Positions 14,726-22,423 of a stretch of DNA of 39,100 nucleotides are shown here, piece by piece. The notes under the pieces were generated by a model. The model was not told where the DNA came from. It saw only the letters and a list, made by a program, of their open reading frames with translations, and ran no database searches. Origin of the DNA: Gammaproteobacteria bacterium (GTDB lineage Bacteria; Pseudomonadota; Gammaproteobacteria; UBA6429; Thiohalophilaceae); the NCBI GenBank assembly GCA_026197095.1, contig JAPHTF010000194.1, positions 1 to 39,100 of the forward strand, written 5' to 3'. A program made the position numbers and the translations under genes. Every line of letters begins with the position of its first letter. Position 1 is the stretch's first letter.

Positions 14726-16462
14726 ATGCCAAACCAGTTAAAAATCTCATATGGCCATCACACTGACAAAGGCCGTAAAAAAATCAATCAAGATTTTCAT
14801 GACATTCATATTCCCAATGAACCCTTACTGAGCTCAAAAGGTATTGCAATAGGACTTGCGGATGGAATCAGTAGCAGCAATGTCAGCCAGATTGCCAGTA
14901 AAACAGCCATTACAGGATTTTTAGAAGATTATTTTAGCACTGCAGAATCCTGGACAGTTAATACGTCAGTGCAGCGAGTACTACTGGCGACAAACTCATG
15001 GCTTTATTCACAGACCCGTGGCAGTCAATATCGTTATCTGCAGGACAAAGGCTATGTATGCACCTTCAGTTCATTAGTACTTAAATCTAATACCGCGCAT
15101 ATTTTCAGCGTAGGTGATACACGCATTTATCGCCTCAGCGATAACCACCTCGAACAACTAACAGAAGATCACAGAGTCTGGGTTTCAAAAGATAAAAATT
15201 ATCTTCAGCGTGCATTAGGTATGAAGGATTATATTGATATTGATTATCAATCATTAGCAATAGAAGTCGATGATATTTTTATTCTCGCTACAGATGGCAT
15301 TTATGAATTTGTAAATGAAAAATTTATTATCGAGACGACTAAAGAACATAAGGATAATTTAAACCATGCTGCCAAACTCATACTTGATAAAGCATACGAA
15401 AATGGTAGTGACGATAACTTAACAATACAAATTATCAAAATTGATGAGCTCCCCTTGCAGAACGTTGATGAAGTCTATCAACAATTAACAACGTTACCCT
15501 TCCCACCTGAACTGAAACCACGAATGATATTCGATGGTTTTGAAGTTATTCGTAACATACATTTTAACAGTCGTAGTCACATTTACCTGGCGATTGATAC
15601 AGAAACAAAAGAACAGGTTATTATAAAAGCCCCCTCTGTCGATCTGAGAGAAGATGCGACATACCTGGAACGTTTCCTTATGGAAGAATGGGTTGCACGC
15701 CGTATTAACAACGCACATGTTTTAAAACCCTGCTTACAAACCCGGAAACGAAATTACTTATATATCGTTACCGAGTTTATTGAAGGTAAAACGTTATCGC
15801 AGTGGATGATTGATAACCCAAATCCCGAGATCGAAGAAGTTCGTAATATCATTGAACAAATTTCTAAAGGCTTGCGTGCATTTCATCGGCTGGAAATGCT
15901 ACATCAGGATATACGTCCCAATAACATTATGATCGATAAAACAGGTACAGTGAAGATTATTGATTTTGGCTCAACCCGGGTAGCCGGCTTAAGAGAAATT
16001 TCCTCACCTCTTAGCCATCAAAATATACTGGGTACTGCACAATATACTGCACCAGAATATTTTCTTGGAGAAACAGGCACATCGCGTTCAGACATGTTTT
16101 CATTAGGTATTATTGCTTATCAAATGCTATCAGGAAGGTTACCTTACGGTGCAACCATCGCAAGAGCACAAACAAAATCGGCTCAACGCAGATTAATTTA
16201 TCAATCAGTATTAGACGATGATCGTACCATCCCGTCCTGGATTGATGGCGCGATAAAAAAAGCGGTTAATCCAGATCCGTATAAACGATATGAAGAAATA
16301 ACAGAGTTTATTTATGATCTCCGCTATCCAAATAAAGCGTTCTTAAATAAAACACGTCCACCATTGATCGAACGTAGCCCGGTATTATTCTGGAAAAGCT
16401 TATCCTTTATTCTTTTTATTATCATCATTACATTACTGCTTACCCATCCCAATTTAAATTAA
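14726..16462 (+). CDS. Bifunctional PP2C phosphatase / Ser-Thr protein kinase, C-terminal membrane anchor
   Basis: This 578-residue fusion has an N-terminal PP2C domain (about 5-240) with metal-binding motifs NQD (21-23), ADG (45-47), GDT (130-132), TDG (189-191) and DDN (229-231). The protein kinase domain (about 270-530) has the ATP lysine Lys301 (IIKAPS), catalytic loop HQDIRPNN (Asp395, Asn400), DFG (413-415) and APE (442-444). The glycine-rich loop is degenerate (IRNIHFNSRSHIYLA has no glycine). A single membrane helix at about 558-573 anchors it facing the cytoplasm. Such fusions occur beside nitrate/nitrite transporters in pseudomonads and marine bacteria, so the FNT channel is the natural candidate target. 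No good Shine-Dalgarno precedes the ATG, and no better in-frame start is seen upstream. Confidence 0.93.
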   Translation: MPNQLKISYGHHTDKGRKKINQDFHDIHIPNEPLLSSKGIAIGLADGISSSNVSQIASKTAITGFLEDYFSTAESWTVNTSVQRVLLATNSWLYSQTRGSQYRYLQDKGYVCTFSSLVLKSNTAHIFSVGDTRIYRLSDNHLEQLTEDHRVWVSKDKNYLQRALGMKDYIDIDYQSLAIEVDDIFILATDGIYEFVNEKFIIETTKEHKDNLNHAAKLILDKAYENGSDDNLTIQIIKIDELPLQNVDEVYQQLTTLPFPPELKPRMIFDGFEVIRNIHFNSRSHIYLAIDTETKEQVIIKAPSVDLREDATYLERFLMEEWVARRINNAHVLKPCLQTRKRNYLYIVTEFIEGKTLSQWMIDNPNPEIEEVRNIIEQISKGLRAFHRLEMLHQDIRPNNIMIDKTGTVKIIDFGSTRVAGLREISSPLSHQNILGTAQYTAPEYFLGETGTSRSDMFSLGIIAYQMLSGRLPYGATIARAQTKSAQRRLIYQSVLDDDRTIPSWIDGAIKKAVNPDPYKRYEEITEFIYDLRYPNKAFLNKTRPPLIERSPVLFWKSLSFILFIIIITLLLTHPNLN

Positions 16463-16473
16463 TAAATTGGAAT

Positions 16474-16496
16474 AGATAATCAATAATTTATTATCT
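16474..16496. terminator. AT-rich hairpin between convergent kinase and cynS genes
   Basis: AGATAAT (16474-16480) and ATTATCT (16490-16496) form a 7-bp stem with a 9-nt loop in the 41-bp gap between convergent stop codons. It could act weakly in both directions. The stem has just one G-C pair. Confidence 0.35.
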
Positions 16497-16503
16497 TTAG
16501 AAA

Positions 16504-16947
16504 CTACCAGGATTTATAAGGTAAGAATTTACCATTCAACGTTACTACAACACGATCACCGGCAGGATTTTCTTCTTTATCAATATCCATCGTGAAATCA
16601 ATCGCACTCATAATACCGTCACCGAACTTCTCATTAATAATTTCTTTAATGGTTTCACCATAAACACCAACGATTTCATACCAGCGATAAATAACCGGAT
16701 CTGTCGGAACAATTTGATCCCATGTTTTAGTCGGAAACTCTTGCAACGCAGCAGAAAGTTCTGCACCCATACCTAAAATTTCAGCAACTGAATCAGCTTC
16801 TGCTTTATCTAAGTGATTCATTCCCAGGCAAGCAGAACAAGTGTATTCAGTTGATAAACCTGCTTTTTCAGCAATCGCGCTCCAGGTTAAGCCTTTCTCT
16901 TTTTTTAACTCAAGAATTACTTCTTTCATTTCACTTTTTTTCATCAT
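16504..16947 (-). CDS. cynS: Cyanase (cyanate hydratase)
   Basis: Cyanase decomposes cyanate with bicarbonate to ammonia and CO2, giving usable nitrogen and detoxifying cyanate. The 147-residue protein has the N-terminal helix-turn-helix-like domain (LTWSAIAEKAGLS) and the C-terminal catalytic region IYRWYEIVGVYG...EKFGDGIMSAIDF. The catalytic triad of the E. coli enzyme (Arg96, Glu99, Ser122) corresponds to Arg88, Glu91 and Ser114 here, and the C-terminus GKFLPYKSW is typical. AAGGA lies before tandem ATGs at 16947 and 16944; either could be used. It has its own sigma-54/NtrC-type promoter and converges on the PP2C/kinase gene. No cynA-type ABC cyanate importer or carbonic anhydrase is nearby. 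Confidence 0.97.
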   Translation of the reverse strand: MMKKSEMKEVILELKKEKGLTWSAIAEKAGLSTEYTCSACLGMNHLDKAEADSVAEILGMGAELSAALQEFPTKTWDQIVPTDPVIYRWYEIVGVYGETIKEIINEKFGDGIMSAIDFTMDIDKEENPAGDRVVVTLNGKFLPYKSW

Positions 16948-16992
16948 CTTTTCCTTAAAGAATTTATAGTTAGCAATACATGTATATACACC

Positions 16993-17009
16993 AGCATTAT
17001 CTATGCCAT
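16993..17009 (-). promoter_or_regulatory. Sigma-54 promoter of cynS
   Basis: On the minus strand ATGGCATAGATAATGCT shows TGGCAT with exactly 10 bp between the -24 GG (17007-17006) and the -12 GC (16995-16994). The predicted start is near 16982, about 35 nt before the cynS ATG. The -12 block reads ATGC rather than TTGC, otherwise the match is good. Confidence 0.65.
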
Positions 17010-17069
17010 GTATTAAGTTGTTGTATTTACTAGGTTTTAAGGGTAAGAAAAATGTGGAATCAAATAAGC

Positions 17070-17086
17070 TGCACCACTATGGAGCA
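17070..17086 (-). promoter_or_regulatory. NtrC-like binding site upstream of cynS
   Basis: On the plus strand TGCACCACTATGGAGCA matches TGCACCA-N3-TGGTGCA at 13 of 14 specified positions. It is the best NtrC box in the window. The centre is about 96 bp upstream of the predicted cynS start. A further half-site TGGTGTA follows immediately (17087-17093). The box is nearly palindromic, so strand is nominal. Confidence 0.65.
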
Positions 17087-17147
17087 TGGTGTATCAATTA
17101 ACGATTAGATATGAGATTCAAAGAGATTTTATAGTGCACGCCTTCTG

Positions 17148-17576
17148 TTAATTGTTTAAATAATTCACCAGGGCATCAAGTTCATTATCCGATAACTCTT
17201 TATATCTTTGCTTCAATCTTCGAATACTATCCGGCAATAAACCCTGCAAGCTATCTGAACCAATAATCCAGTTACGTAACTCTTCAGCAGTACGTCGGGT
17301 GCCAACGCCATCTAATGGGGTACGTGGATTTCCTTTGCCTGCAATAGAGTGACAAGCAGAGCAGTTTTGCTCCTGATAAATCTTTCGTCCTTCTTCAATC
17401 TGTATTGAATCAGGATTGACAGATTTCTTAACTATATCAGATGAAATCTGTTGTTCGTTTTTTTGTGCTTTAGAAGTCGTATGTGGGTTTTGAATCAAGG
17501 CAAACACCATGGCCAACAATAAAACGATTAGCCCGGTAAAGAGTGCGATTAGCCTGGCCCATTTTTCACGCATCAC
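17148..17576 (-). CDS. Membrane-anchored monohaem c-type cytochrome
   Basis: The 142-residue protein has an N-terminal membrane anchor (about 9-28), a linker, and a class-I-like cytochrome c domain (about 60-142) with one haem site CSACH at 72-76. The downstream pattern LDGVGTRRTAEELRNWI and LSDNELDALVNYL matches the small cytochrome c domains usual in gammaproteobacterial electron chains. No methionine occurs after the haem site, so the usual sixth ligand is missing. It starts 9 bp after the flavocytochrome gene, implying electron transfer between the two proteins in the periplasm. Confidence 0.9.
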   Translation of the reverse strand: MMREKWARLIALFTGLIVLLLAMVFALIQNPHTTSKAQKNEQQISSDIVKKSVNPDSIQIEEGRKIYQEQNCSACHSIAGKGNPRTPLDGVGTRRTAEELRNWIIGSDSLQGLLPDSIRRLKQRYKELSDNELDALVNYLNN

Positions 17577-17585
17577 TTATTTTCC

Positions 17586-18905
17586 TTAAACCATATCGAA
17601 AAGTTCAAAATGAACACGGCCCAATGGCACCTTAAGATTATGTAGCCCCTGCTGTACAGCATTACTCATAGGTTTTGGCCCGCATAAAAAATATTCATAC
17701 TCTTGTGCTTCTTTAAGTAAAACCTTTTGCAGCAACTCCGGTGTTACAAAACCTGATTCTCCATTCCAGCCAGGTGCGGGTTCTTTAAGGACATGCACCA
17801 GGTTTAAATTAAGCCGTGTTTTCAATGTATCCAGCTCTTCTTTAAAAATCACGTTGTCCCAGCTGTCATTAGCATAAATAAATAACAACGGGCGTTGCTC
17901 ATGTCGGTCAGCCATCGTACGTAACATGCTCATGATTGGCGCTGCACCTATACCACCCGCAATAAAAACAAAACCCGGTGCAGCTGGATAACAATCTGTA
18001 CTAAAAACACCGTATGGCCCATCTAAATAGGCTGTTTCACCAACTTGCGTATCTTTAATAGTACGCGTGAAGTCACCTAGTGCTTTAATCGTAAAGGCGA
18101 CTTTGCCTTGTTGCGCCGCACTCGATGAAATAGAAAAAGGATGCTCTTTAATGTGAAAGGGAGATGCCCGTAAAGTTAACCAGGCAAACTGACCGGGGTT
18201 AAAATTAATCCCTTTATGATGAATCGGCTCCAGCACCAGGGTGCAGCAGTTGTTGCATTCTTGTTGAACCTCAACAACCCGATAGGGCCTGTTGTGCATT
18301 TGCCAGGGTTTAACCAGCCGTACATAAACAATAAGTAAAAGCCAGAATATAATATAACTTATCCATAGAGCATGTTTAACAGGCGCATCAATGTAATAGC
18401 TTACGCCTTCTATATGTCCCAGCGCCAGTATGAACCCCATTGTAGACAAGCCGATGTGTAACATCCGCCATTCATCATAATGAATTTTTAAACGCTTGCG
18501 CCAAAGTGAAGTAATGATAATGGTCGCAAATAATAAAAACGCGAGTCGACCAAGTGTCATATACCAGGGGGCTTGCAATGGATTAAGCGCACCCAGCACC
18601 TCAGCCCTGTTTATTCGGATAATGAGATAGTGGACAACAATAAAAGTAAGCGCCATGACGCCAAGATAACGATGGAAGAAGTAAACAATGTCGATACCAA
18701 AAGGGGTGACAACACGGCGAAAGCGTGCAGTTAGAATAAACTGGACACCCATCATAGCTATGGCAGTAAAGCCAAGTGCCATAGAGAAATCCCACCAAAA
18801 CCCGGAACCCGGTGGAACCGGTCCAAGCAAAAGCACAAACAAGGGTGCAAAGACTATAGCCAGGTAAATGCTAATCCAGTAAATAGCCGAAGATATTTTG
18901 GTCAT
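17586..18905 (-). CDS. Ferric-reductase-like transmembrane flavocytochrome with FAD/NAD(P)-binding domain
   Basis: The 439-residue protein has an N-terminal ferric-reductase-type membrane domain (about six helices within 1-215) with paired haem-binding histidines in HRYLGVMALTFIVVHYLI and MLHIGLSTMGFILALGH. The C-terminal half is a ferredoxin-NADP-reductase module: FAD motif HPFSISS (about 255-262), pyrophosphate motif GGIGAAPIMSMLR, and NAD-binding YFLCGPKPMS. This is the NOX/Fre-like architecture that moves electrons across the membrane. The acceptor is uncertain; the adjacent c-type cytochrome suggests one. A GAAGAG ribosome site precedes the ATG. Confidence 0.92.
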   Translation of the reverse strand: MTKISSAIYWISIYLAIVFAPLFVLLLGPVPPGSGFWWDFSMALGFTAIAMMGVQFILTARFRRVVTPFGIDIVYFFHRYLGVMALTFIVVHYLIIRINRAEVLGALNPLQAPWYMTLGRLAFLLFATIIITSLWRKRLKIHYDEWRMLHIGLSTMGFILALGHIEGVSYYIDAPVKHALWISYIIFWLLLIVYVRLVKPWQMHNRPYRVVEVQQECNNCCTLVLEPIHHKGINFNPGQFAWLTLRASPFHIKEHPFSISSSAAQQGKVAFTIKALGDFTRTIKDTQVGETAYLDGPYGVFSTDCYPAAPGFVFIAGGIGAAPIMSMLRTMADRHEQRPLLFIYANDSWDNVIFKEELDTLKTRLNLNLVHVLKEPAPGWNGESGFVTPELLQKVLLKEAQEYEYFLCGPKPMSNAVQQGLHNLKVPLGRVHFELFDMV

Positions 18906-18963
18906 GTGTTTAGCTCTTCAAAATAATTACTTTTAATCAATTAAAAACACGGGCTGCCACATA

Positions 18964-19080
18964 TTAATTATCATCATTATTTTTCTTTTTCACAGATCTG
19001 CTATCAAAGTAGCGCATCGTACCGGCAGTGCCTACGACGAATAACACCGCTAATGAAAATACGATTAAAAACATCTTCAT
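18964..19080 (-). CDS. Small single-pass membrane protein (38 aa)
   Basis: A short frame on the minus strand reads MKMFLIVFSLAVLFVVG, then a polar tail RYFDSRSVKKKNNDDN. It has one hydrophobic helix (about 3-22) and a positively charged end, the layout of small respiratory-complex accessory proteins. It lies 58 bp upstream of the flavocytochrome gene, same strand, so it may be part of that unit. The ribosome site is poor (GGTG before the ATG) and the family is not recognised, so confidence is moderate. Confidence 0.5.
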   Translation of the reverse strand: MKMFLIVFSLAVLFVVGTAGTMRYFDSRSVKKKNNDDN

Positions 19081-19494
19081 ATCAACACCATTTATTAGTC
19101 CTCTTTATACATTCGAGTTAATGGGCTCTTTACCATTCGCAAAAAAAAATCAACGATTACGCCGAAAAGGCCCCGCCCTCTCTAAAGTATAATTAACTTA
19201 GTATAGCTAGGTCTATTAGCTTCTTTTAGCAAAAAAGGTTTCGTCATAATATTTAAAAGACCGCTGTCGCCTTCAAACACAGAGTAACATGTGGGATAGA
19301 AGTACTGATGCGCCCTAAGCAAATTGCGCTCTATCCTGGTTTTCATTTCAGCCTGATCAGTTCACAAATATTTAATGCAGTTAAATGCCATGGTGAGTAT
19401 CTGATTATGCATCTATACTTATCAAACTCGATGTAAGATATCAAAGCCGTATCAAACTAAAAATAATAAACATAATTTTTTTGAGGATACTAAT
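19081..19494. other. Intergenic region between the flavocytochrome unit and dctP
   Basis: About 414 bp between divergent units, with no ORF worth calling. It contains an inverted repeat GGATAGA (19294-19300) / TCTATCC (19330-19336), within which GCGC recurs near both ends, so a stem-loop or a paired operator is possible. I found no GG-N10-GC sigma-54 element upstream of dctP, although dct TRAP operons elsewhere often have one. Confidence 0.55.
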
Positions 19495-20502
19495 ATGAAG
19501 CTGTTACTCGGTACTTTATTTCTGCTCCCTCTCGCATTTGGCAGCATGCAAGCCATTGCCTCAGACTACACGATTAAGTTTTCACACGTTGTTGCATCCA
19601 ATACGCCAAAAGGGAAAGCAGCTGAATTGTTTGCCAGGCTCGTAGATGAACGAACGAAAGGCCGTGTGAAAATTGAAGTATTCCCAAACTCACAACTTTA
19701 CAATGACAATAAAGTATTAGAAGCCATGCGCTTAAGCAGCAGTAAAACTACGGGAATTATGGCAGCACCCAGCCTATCTAAATTTGTTAAATTTTCTAAT
19801 ACATTACAAGCATTTGATTTACCTTATCTTTTTAACGATATAAGTGATGTTCATAAACTTGTTGACTCTTCTTTAATGCCTCGCTTAACGTCAGGTTTAA
19901 ATAAAAAAGGTCTGCATGCTTTAACTGTTTGGGACAACGGCATGAAAGTTTTCTCCATTAAAGGGGAAAAGCCTCTTAAAAATACACCCGCCGATTTTAA
20001 CGGAATGAAATTTCGCATTCAGTCTTCAAACATCGCCGCATCCATGATCGAAAAGCTGGGAGGCACGCCACAAAAACTTCCGTTTAAAGAAGTTTATACC
20101 GCACTCGGCCAGGGCGTTGTTGATGGACAAGAAAATGCCTGGTCAAATGTTTACACCAAAAAATTCTACGAGGTTCAGGATTACATCTCTGTCTCTAACC
20201 ACTCTTACTTAGGATACCTGGTTGTTGTCAGTAATGAATTCTGGAATAACTTACCCGCAGACATCCGCGATGCAGTAAGTATTTCATTAAAAGAAGCAAC
20301 GAAGGCTAACCGTGAATATGCAGCACAGGCTGATACGGATGATCGTAAAAAAATTGAAAATGGCAAATACGCTAAAGTTGTCGATATGAGCACGGCTGAA
20401 CGCGCTGCATGGCGCAAGGCAACAGCACCTGTTTGGGCTGAGTTCCGTGATGAAATTGGTGGCGAACTGATTGATGATGTTAATAAATTATTAGGTCGCT
20501 AA
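19495..20502 (+). CDS. dctP: TRAP transporter substrate-binding protein, DctP type
   Basis: This 335-residue periplasmic binding protein starts with a signal peptide (about 1-23, cleavage near AIAS-DYT). It shows the DctP pattern IKFSHVVASNTPKGKAA, MKFRIQSSNIAASMIEKLGG with the conserved carboxylate-binding Arg, and GVVDGQENAWSN. The FRIQSS and DGQEN motifs are those of C4-dicarboxylate (malate, succinate, fumarate) DctP proteins, though related subtypes bind other acids. A GAGGA ribosome site precedes the ATG. It heads dctPQM. Confidence 0.93.
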   Translation: MKLLLGTLFLLPLAFGSMQAIASDYTIKFSHVVASNTPKGKAAELFARLVDERTKGRVKIEVFPNSQLYNDNKVLEAMRLSSSKTTGIMAAPSLSKFVKFSNTLQAFDLPYLFNDISDVHKLVDSSLMPRLTSGLNKKGLHALTVWDNGMKVFSIKGEKPLKNTPADFNGMKFRIQSSNIAASMIEKLGGTPQKLPFKEVYTALGQGVVDGQENAWSNVYTKKFYEVQDYISVSNHSYLGYLVVVSNEFWNNLPADIRDAVSISLKEATKANREYAAQADTDDRKKIENGKYAKVVDMSTAERAAWRKATAPVWAEFRDEIGGELIDDVNKLLGR

Positions 20503-20527
20503 TTAAATATATCGTAATTGTAAAATT

Positions 20528-20570
20528 TGAAGGACTGACTGACAAAACACTTATCAGTTTCAGTCCTTCA
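20528..20570 (+). other. Intercistronic hairpin between dctP and dctQ
   Basis: TGAAGGACTGA (20528-20538) and TCAGTCCTTCA (20560-20570) pair over 11 bp, and an inner CTGA/TCAG extends the stem past a 2-nt bulge. It sits between the stop of dctP and the start of dctQ with no T tract. The likely role is 3'-end stabilisation of a dctP-only mRNA, giving more binding protein than permease. Confidence 0.7.
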
Positions 20571-20587
20571 TATTAAGCAGAAGTATT

Positions 20588-21115
20588 ATGCAAACATTAA
20601 ATCGTTATATAGATCTGTTTGAAAAATATAGCATTACCATTCTTTTTGCTGTCGCTACCCTGATGCTATTTTCCAACGTGGTGCTACGTTATTTTTTTGA
20701 TACCGGCTTAATCTGGGTATTAGAACTTGTTCAATACCTGTTTGCCTGGGTAGTGCTCATTGGTGCCGCGCATGGTGTTAAGGTTGGAGTGCATCTTGGC
20801 ATTGATATCTTACTCGATCGCATGGCAACTAAATTTCGTAAAGCAACATTAATGCTTGCGATACTATGCTGTATCATTTTTGTCGCAATTGTTGATTACA
20901 ATTCGTTTATTTATACCTTCAAGATTTATCAATGGGGGGATATAACCGAAGATTTACAAATTCCACAATGGATACCTTATTTATCCATTCCCATAGGCTT
21001 GTCACTTATGTTGTATCACTTCCTGTCTCTCGCCTGGGAAATCGTTACCGAACAACGTACGAATATACACACCAGCGAAGCGCATGCGGCAATGGAAAAT
21101 ATAGAAGATATATAA
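20588..21115 (+). CDS. dctQ: TRAP transporter small permease DctQ
   Basis: The 175-residue protein has four predicted membrane helices (about 14-34, 44-66, 88-110 and 130-150) and the DctQ signature VVLRYFFDTGLIWVLELVQYLFAWVVLIGAA. It assembles with DctM in the inner membrane to import the DctP-bound dicarboxylate with sodium. The start is 85 bp after dctP, beyond the hairpin, and the stop is 11 bp before the DctM start. Confidence 0.93.
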   Translation: MQTLNRYIDLFEKYSITILFAVATLMLFSNVVLRYFFDTGLIWVLELVQYLFAWVVLIGAAHGVKVGVHLGIDILLDRMATKFRKATLMLAILCCIIFVAIVDYNSFIYTFKIYQWGDITEDLQIPQWIPYLSIPIGLSLMLYHFLSLAWEIVTEQRTNIHTSEAHAAMENIEDI

Positions 21116-21126
21116 GAGATAAATAT

Positions 21127-22404
21127 ATGACGATAGCATTACTCTTTATTGGCCTTCTCGTTCTACTCTTAATTGGTGTACCTATTGCCATCAGCCTGGG
21201 TTTTAGCAGCCTCTCATTTTTACTGCTTGCCACTGAAGAATCACCAACCATCATTGCACAAAAACTTTTCGATACCATGGAGCACACCACCTTACTGGCT
21301 ATTCCCTTTTTTATTTTATCCTCACACTTTCTGACTACCGGAGGTGTTTCAGTACGTTTAGTCGAATTTGCTAAATCAATGGTTGGTTGGATGCATGGTG
21401 GACTGGCAATGGCCGGGGTTGTGTCTTGTATGTTATTTGCAGCCATATCGGGTTCATCACCGGCAACAGTTGTTGCAATTGGTTCTATCCTTATCCCTGG
21501 CATGATCAACGCGGGATACGATAAACACTTTGCAGTGGGTGTAATTGCAACAGCAGGCAGTATGGGGATTCTTATACCACCGTCTATTCCCATGATTGTT
21601 TATGCCGATGCCGTTGAAGAGTCCGTTGGTAAAATGTTCATTGCCGGCATTATTCCAGGTATTTTAATGGGCACCCTGTTACTGCTTGCAACATGGGTAA
21701 CCGCACGGCGTTTAAAAATGCCACGAGATGAATGGAGAGGTTTTTTACACATCATAAAAAGTTTTAAAAATGCCTTCACCGGTTTGTTTTTGATCTTTAT
21801 TGTTGTCGGTGGTATCTATGGCGGCATCTTTACCCCGACTGAAGCGGCTGCCGTTGCTGCTGTATACTCGGCTTTTATTGCACTTGTTGTTCATAAAGAT
21901 ATGGGATTTAAGGATGTACCCAAGGTCATGTTAGATTCCGCAAAAATGACATCCGTTATTATGTTCATCATTGCCTGTGCCATGATCTTTGCCCATGTGC
22001 TCACCGAACAACAAGTGCCACAAACATTATCAAAAGCCGTTATCGAGCAGGAATTAAGTCCTGCCAGTTTCTTATTAATGATTAACGTTATACTCTGGTT
22101 TGCCGGCGATTTTATGGAACCCTCATCAATACTTTTGATTCTTGCGCCCTTGTTCCATCCCATTGCAATGGATCTGGGTATTGATCCCATCCATCTCGGC
22201 GTCATTATGACAACCAATATGGAAGTCGGAATGATCACACCACCTGTCGGCCTTAACCTTTATGTCGCGGCAGGGCTAACAGGGATGTCACTAGGACAAG
22301 TCACAAAGGCCGCGTTACCCTGGATGGGTGTACTCATCTTTGCGCTCATTTTAATTACCTACATTCCATGGTTTAGTCTTTACCTGGTTGGCTTGATGTA
22401 TTAG
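21127..22404 (+). CDS. dctM: TRAP transporter large permease DctM
   Basis: The 425-residue protein has about twelve hydrophobic segments and DctM motifs AISGSSPATVVAIGSILIP, AGSMGILIPPSIPMIVYA and GGIFTPTEAAAVAAVYSA. The frame stays open upstream to 20932, but that part is out-of-frame dctQ DNA, so I place the start at the ATG at 21127 (MTIALLFIGLLVLLLIGVP). This gives the usual length and a first membrane helix, with AAGAG just upstream. Confidence 0.94.
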   Translation: MTIALLFIGLLVLLLIGVPIAISLGFSSLSFLLLATEESPTIIAQKLFDTMEHTTLLAIPFFILSSHFLTTGGVSVRLVEFAKSMVGWMHGGLAMAGVVSCMLFAAISGSSPATVVAIGSILIPGMINAGYDKHFAVGVIATAGSMGILIPPSIPMIVYADAVEESVGKMFIAGIIPGILMGTLLLLATWVTARRLKMPRDEWRGFLHIIKSFKNAFTGLFLIFIVVGGIYGGIFTPTEAAAVAAVYSAFIALVVHKDMGFKDVPKVMLDSAKMTSVIMFIIACAMIFAHVLTEQQVPQTLSKAVIEQELSPASFLLMINVILWFAGDFMEPSSILLILAPLFHPIAMDLGIDPIHLGVIMTTNMEVGMITPPVGLNLYVAAGLTGMSLGQVTKAALPWMGVLIFALILITYIPWFSLYLVGLMY

Positions 22405-22423
22405 TAAGGAATGTGTGCACCCA

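Noticed and set aside
19321-19370. TGGTTTTCATTTCAGC before dctP as a sigma-54 element
   Set aside because: GG and GC are 11 bp apart rather than 10, and the -24 block lacks GGCA.
20932-21126. 5' extension of the dctM reading frame by 65 codons
   Set aside because: It overlaps dctQ in another frame, has no membrane or family similarity, and DctM normally begins with MTIALLFIG-like helix at 21127 with a ribosome site just before it.
21045-21593. 182-codon minus-strand ORF inside dctQ/dctM
   Set aside because: It is antisense to two well-supported TRAP genes and shows no recognisable domain or ribosome site.
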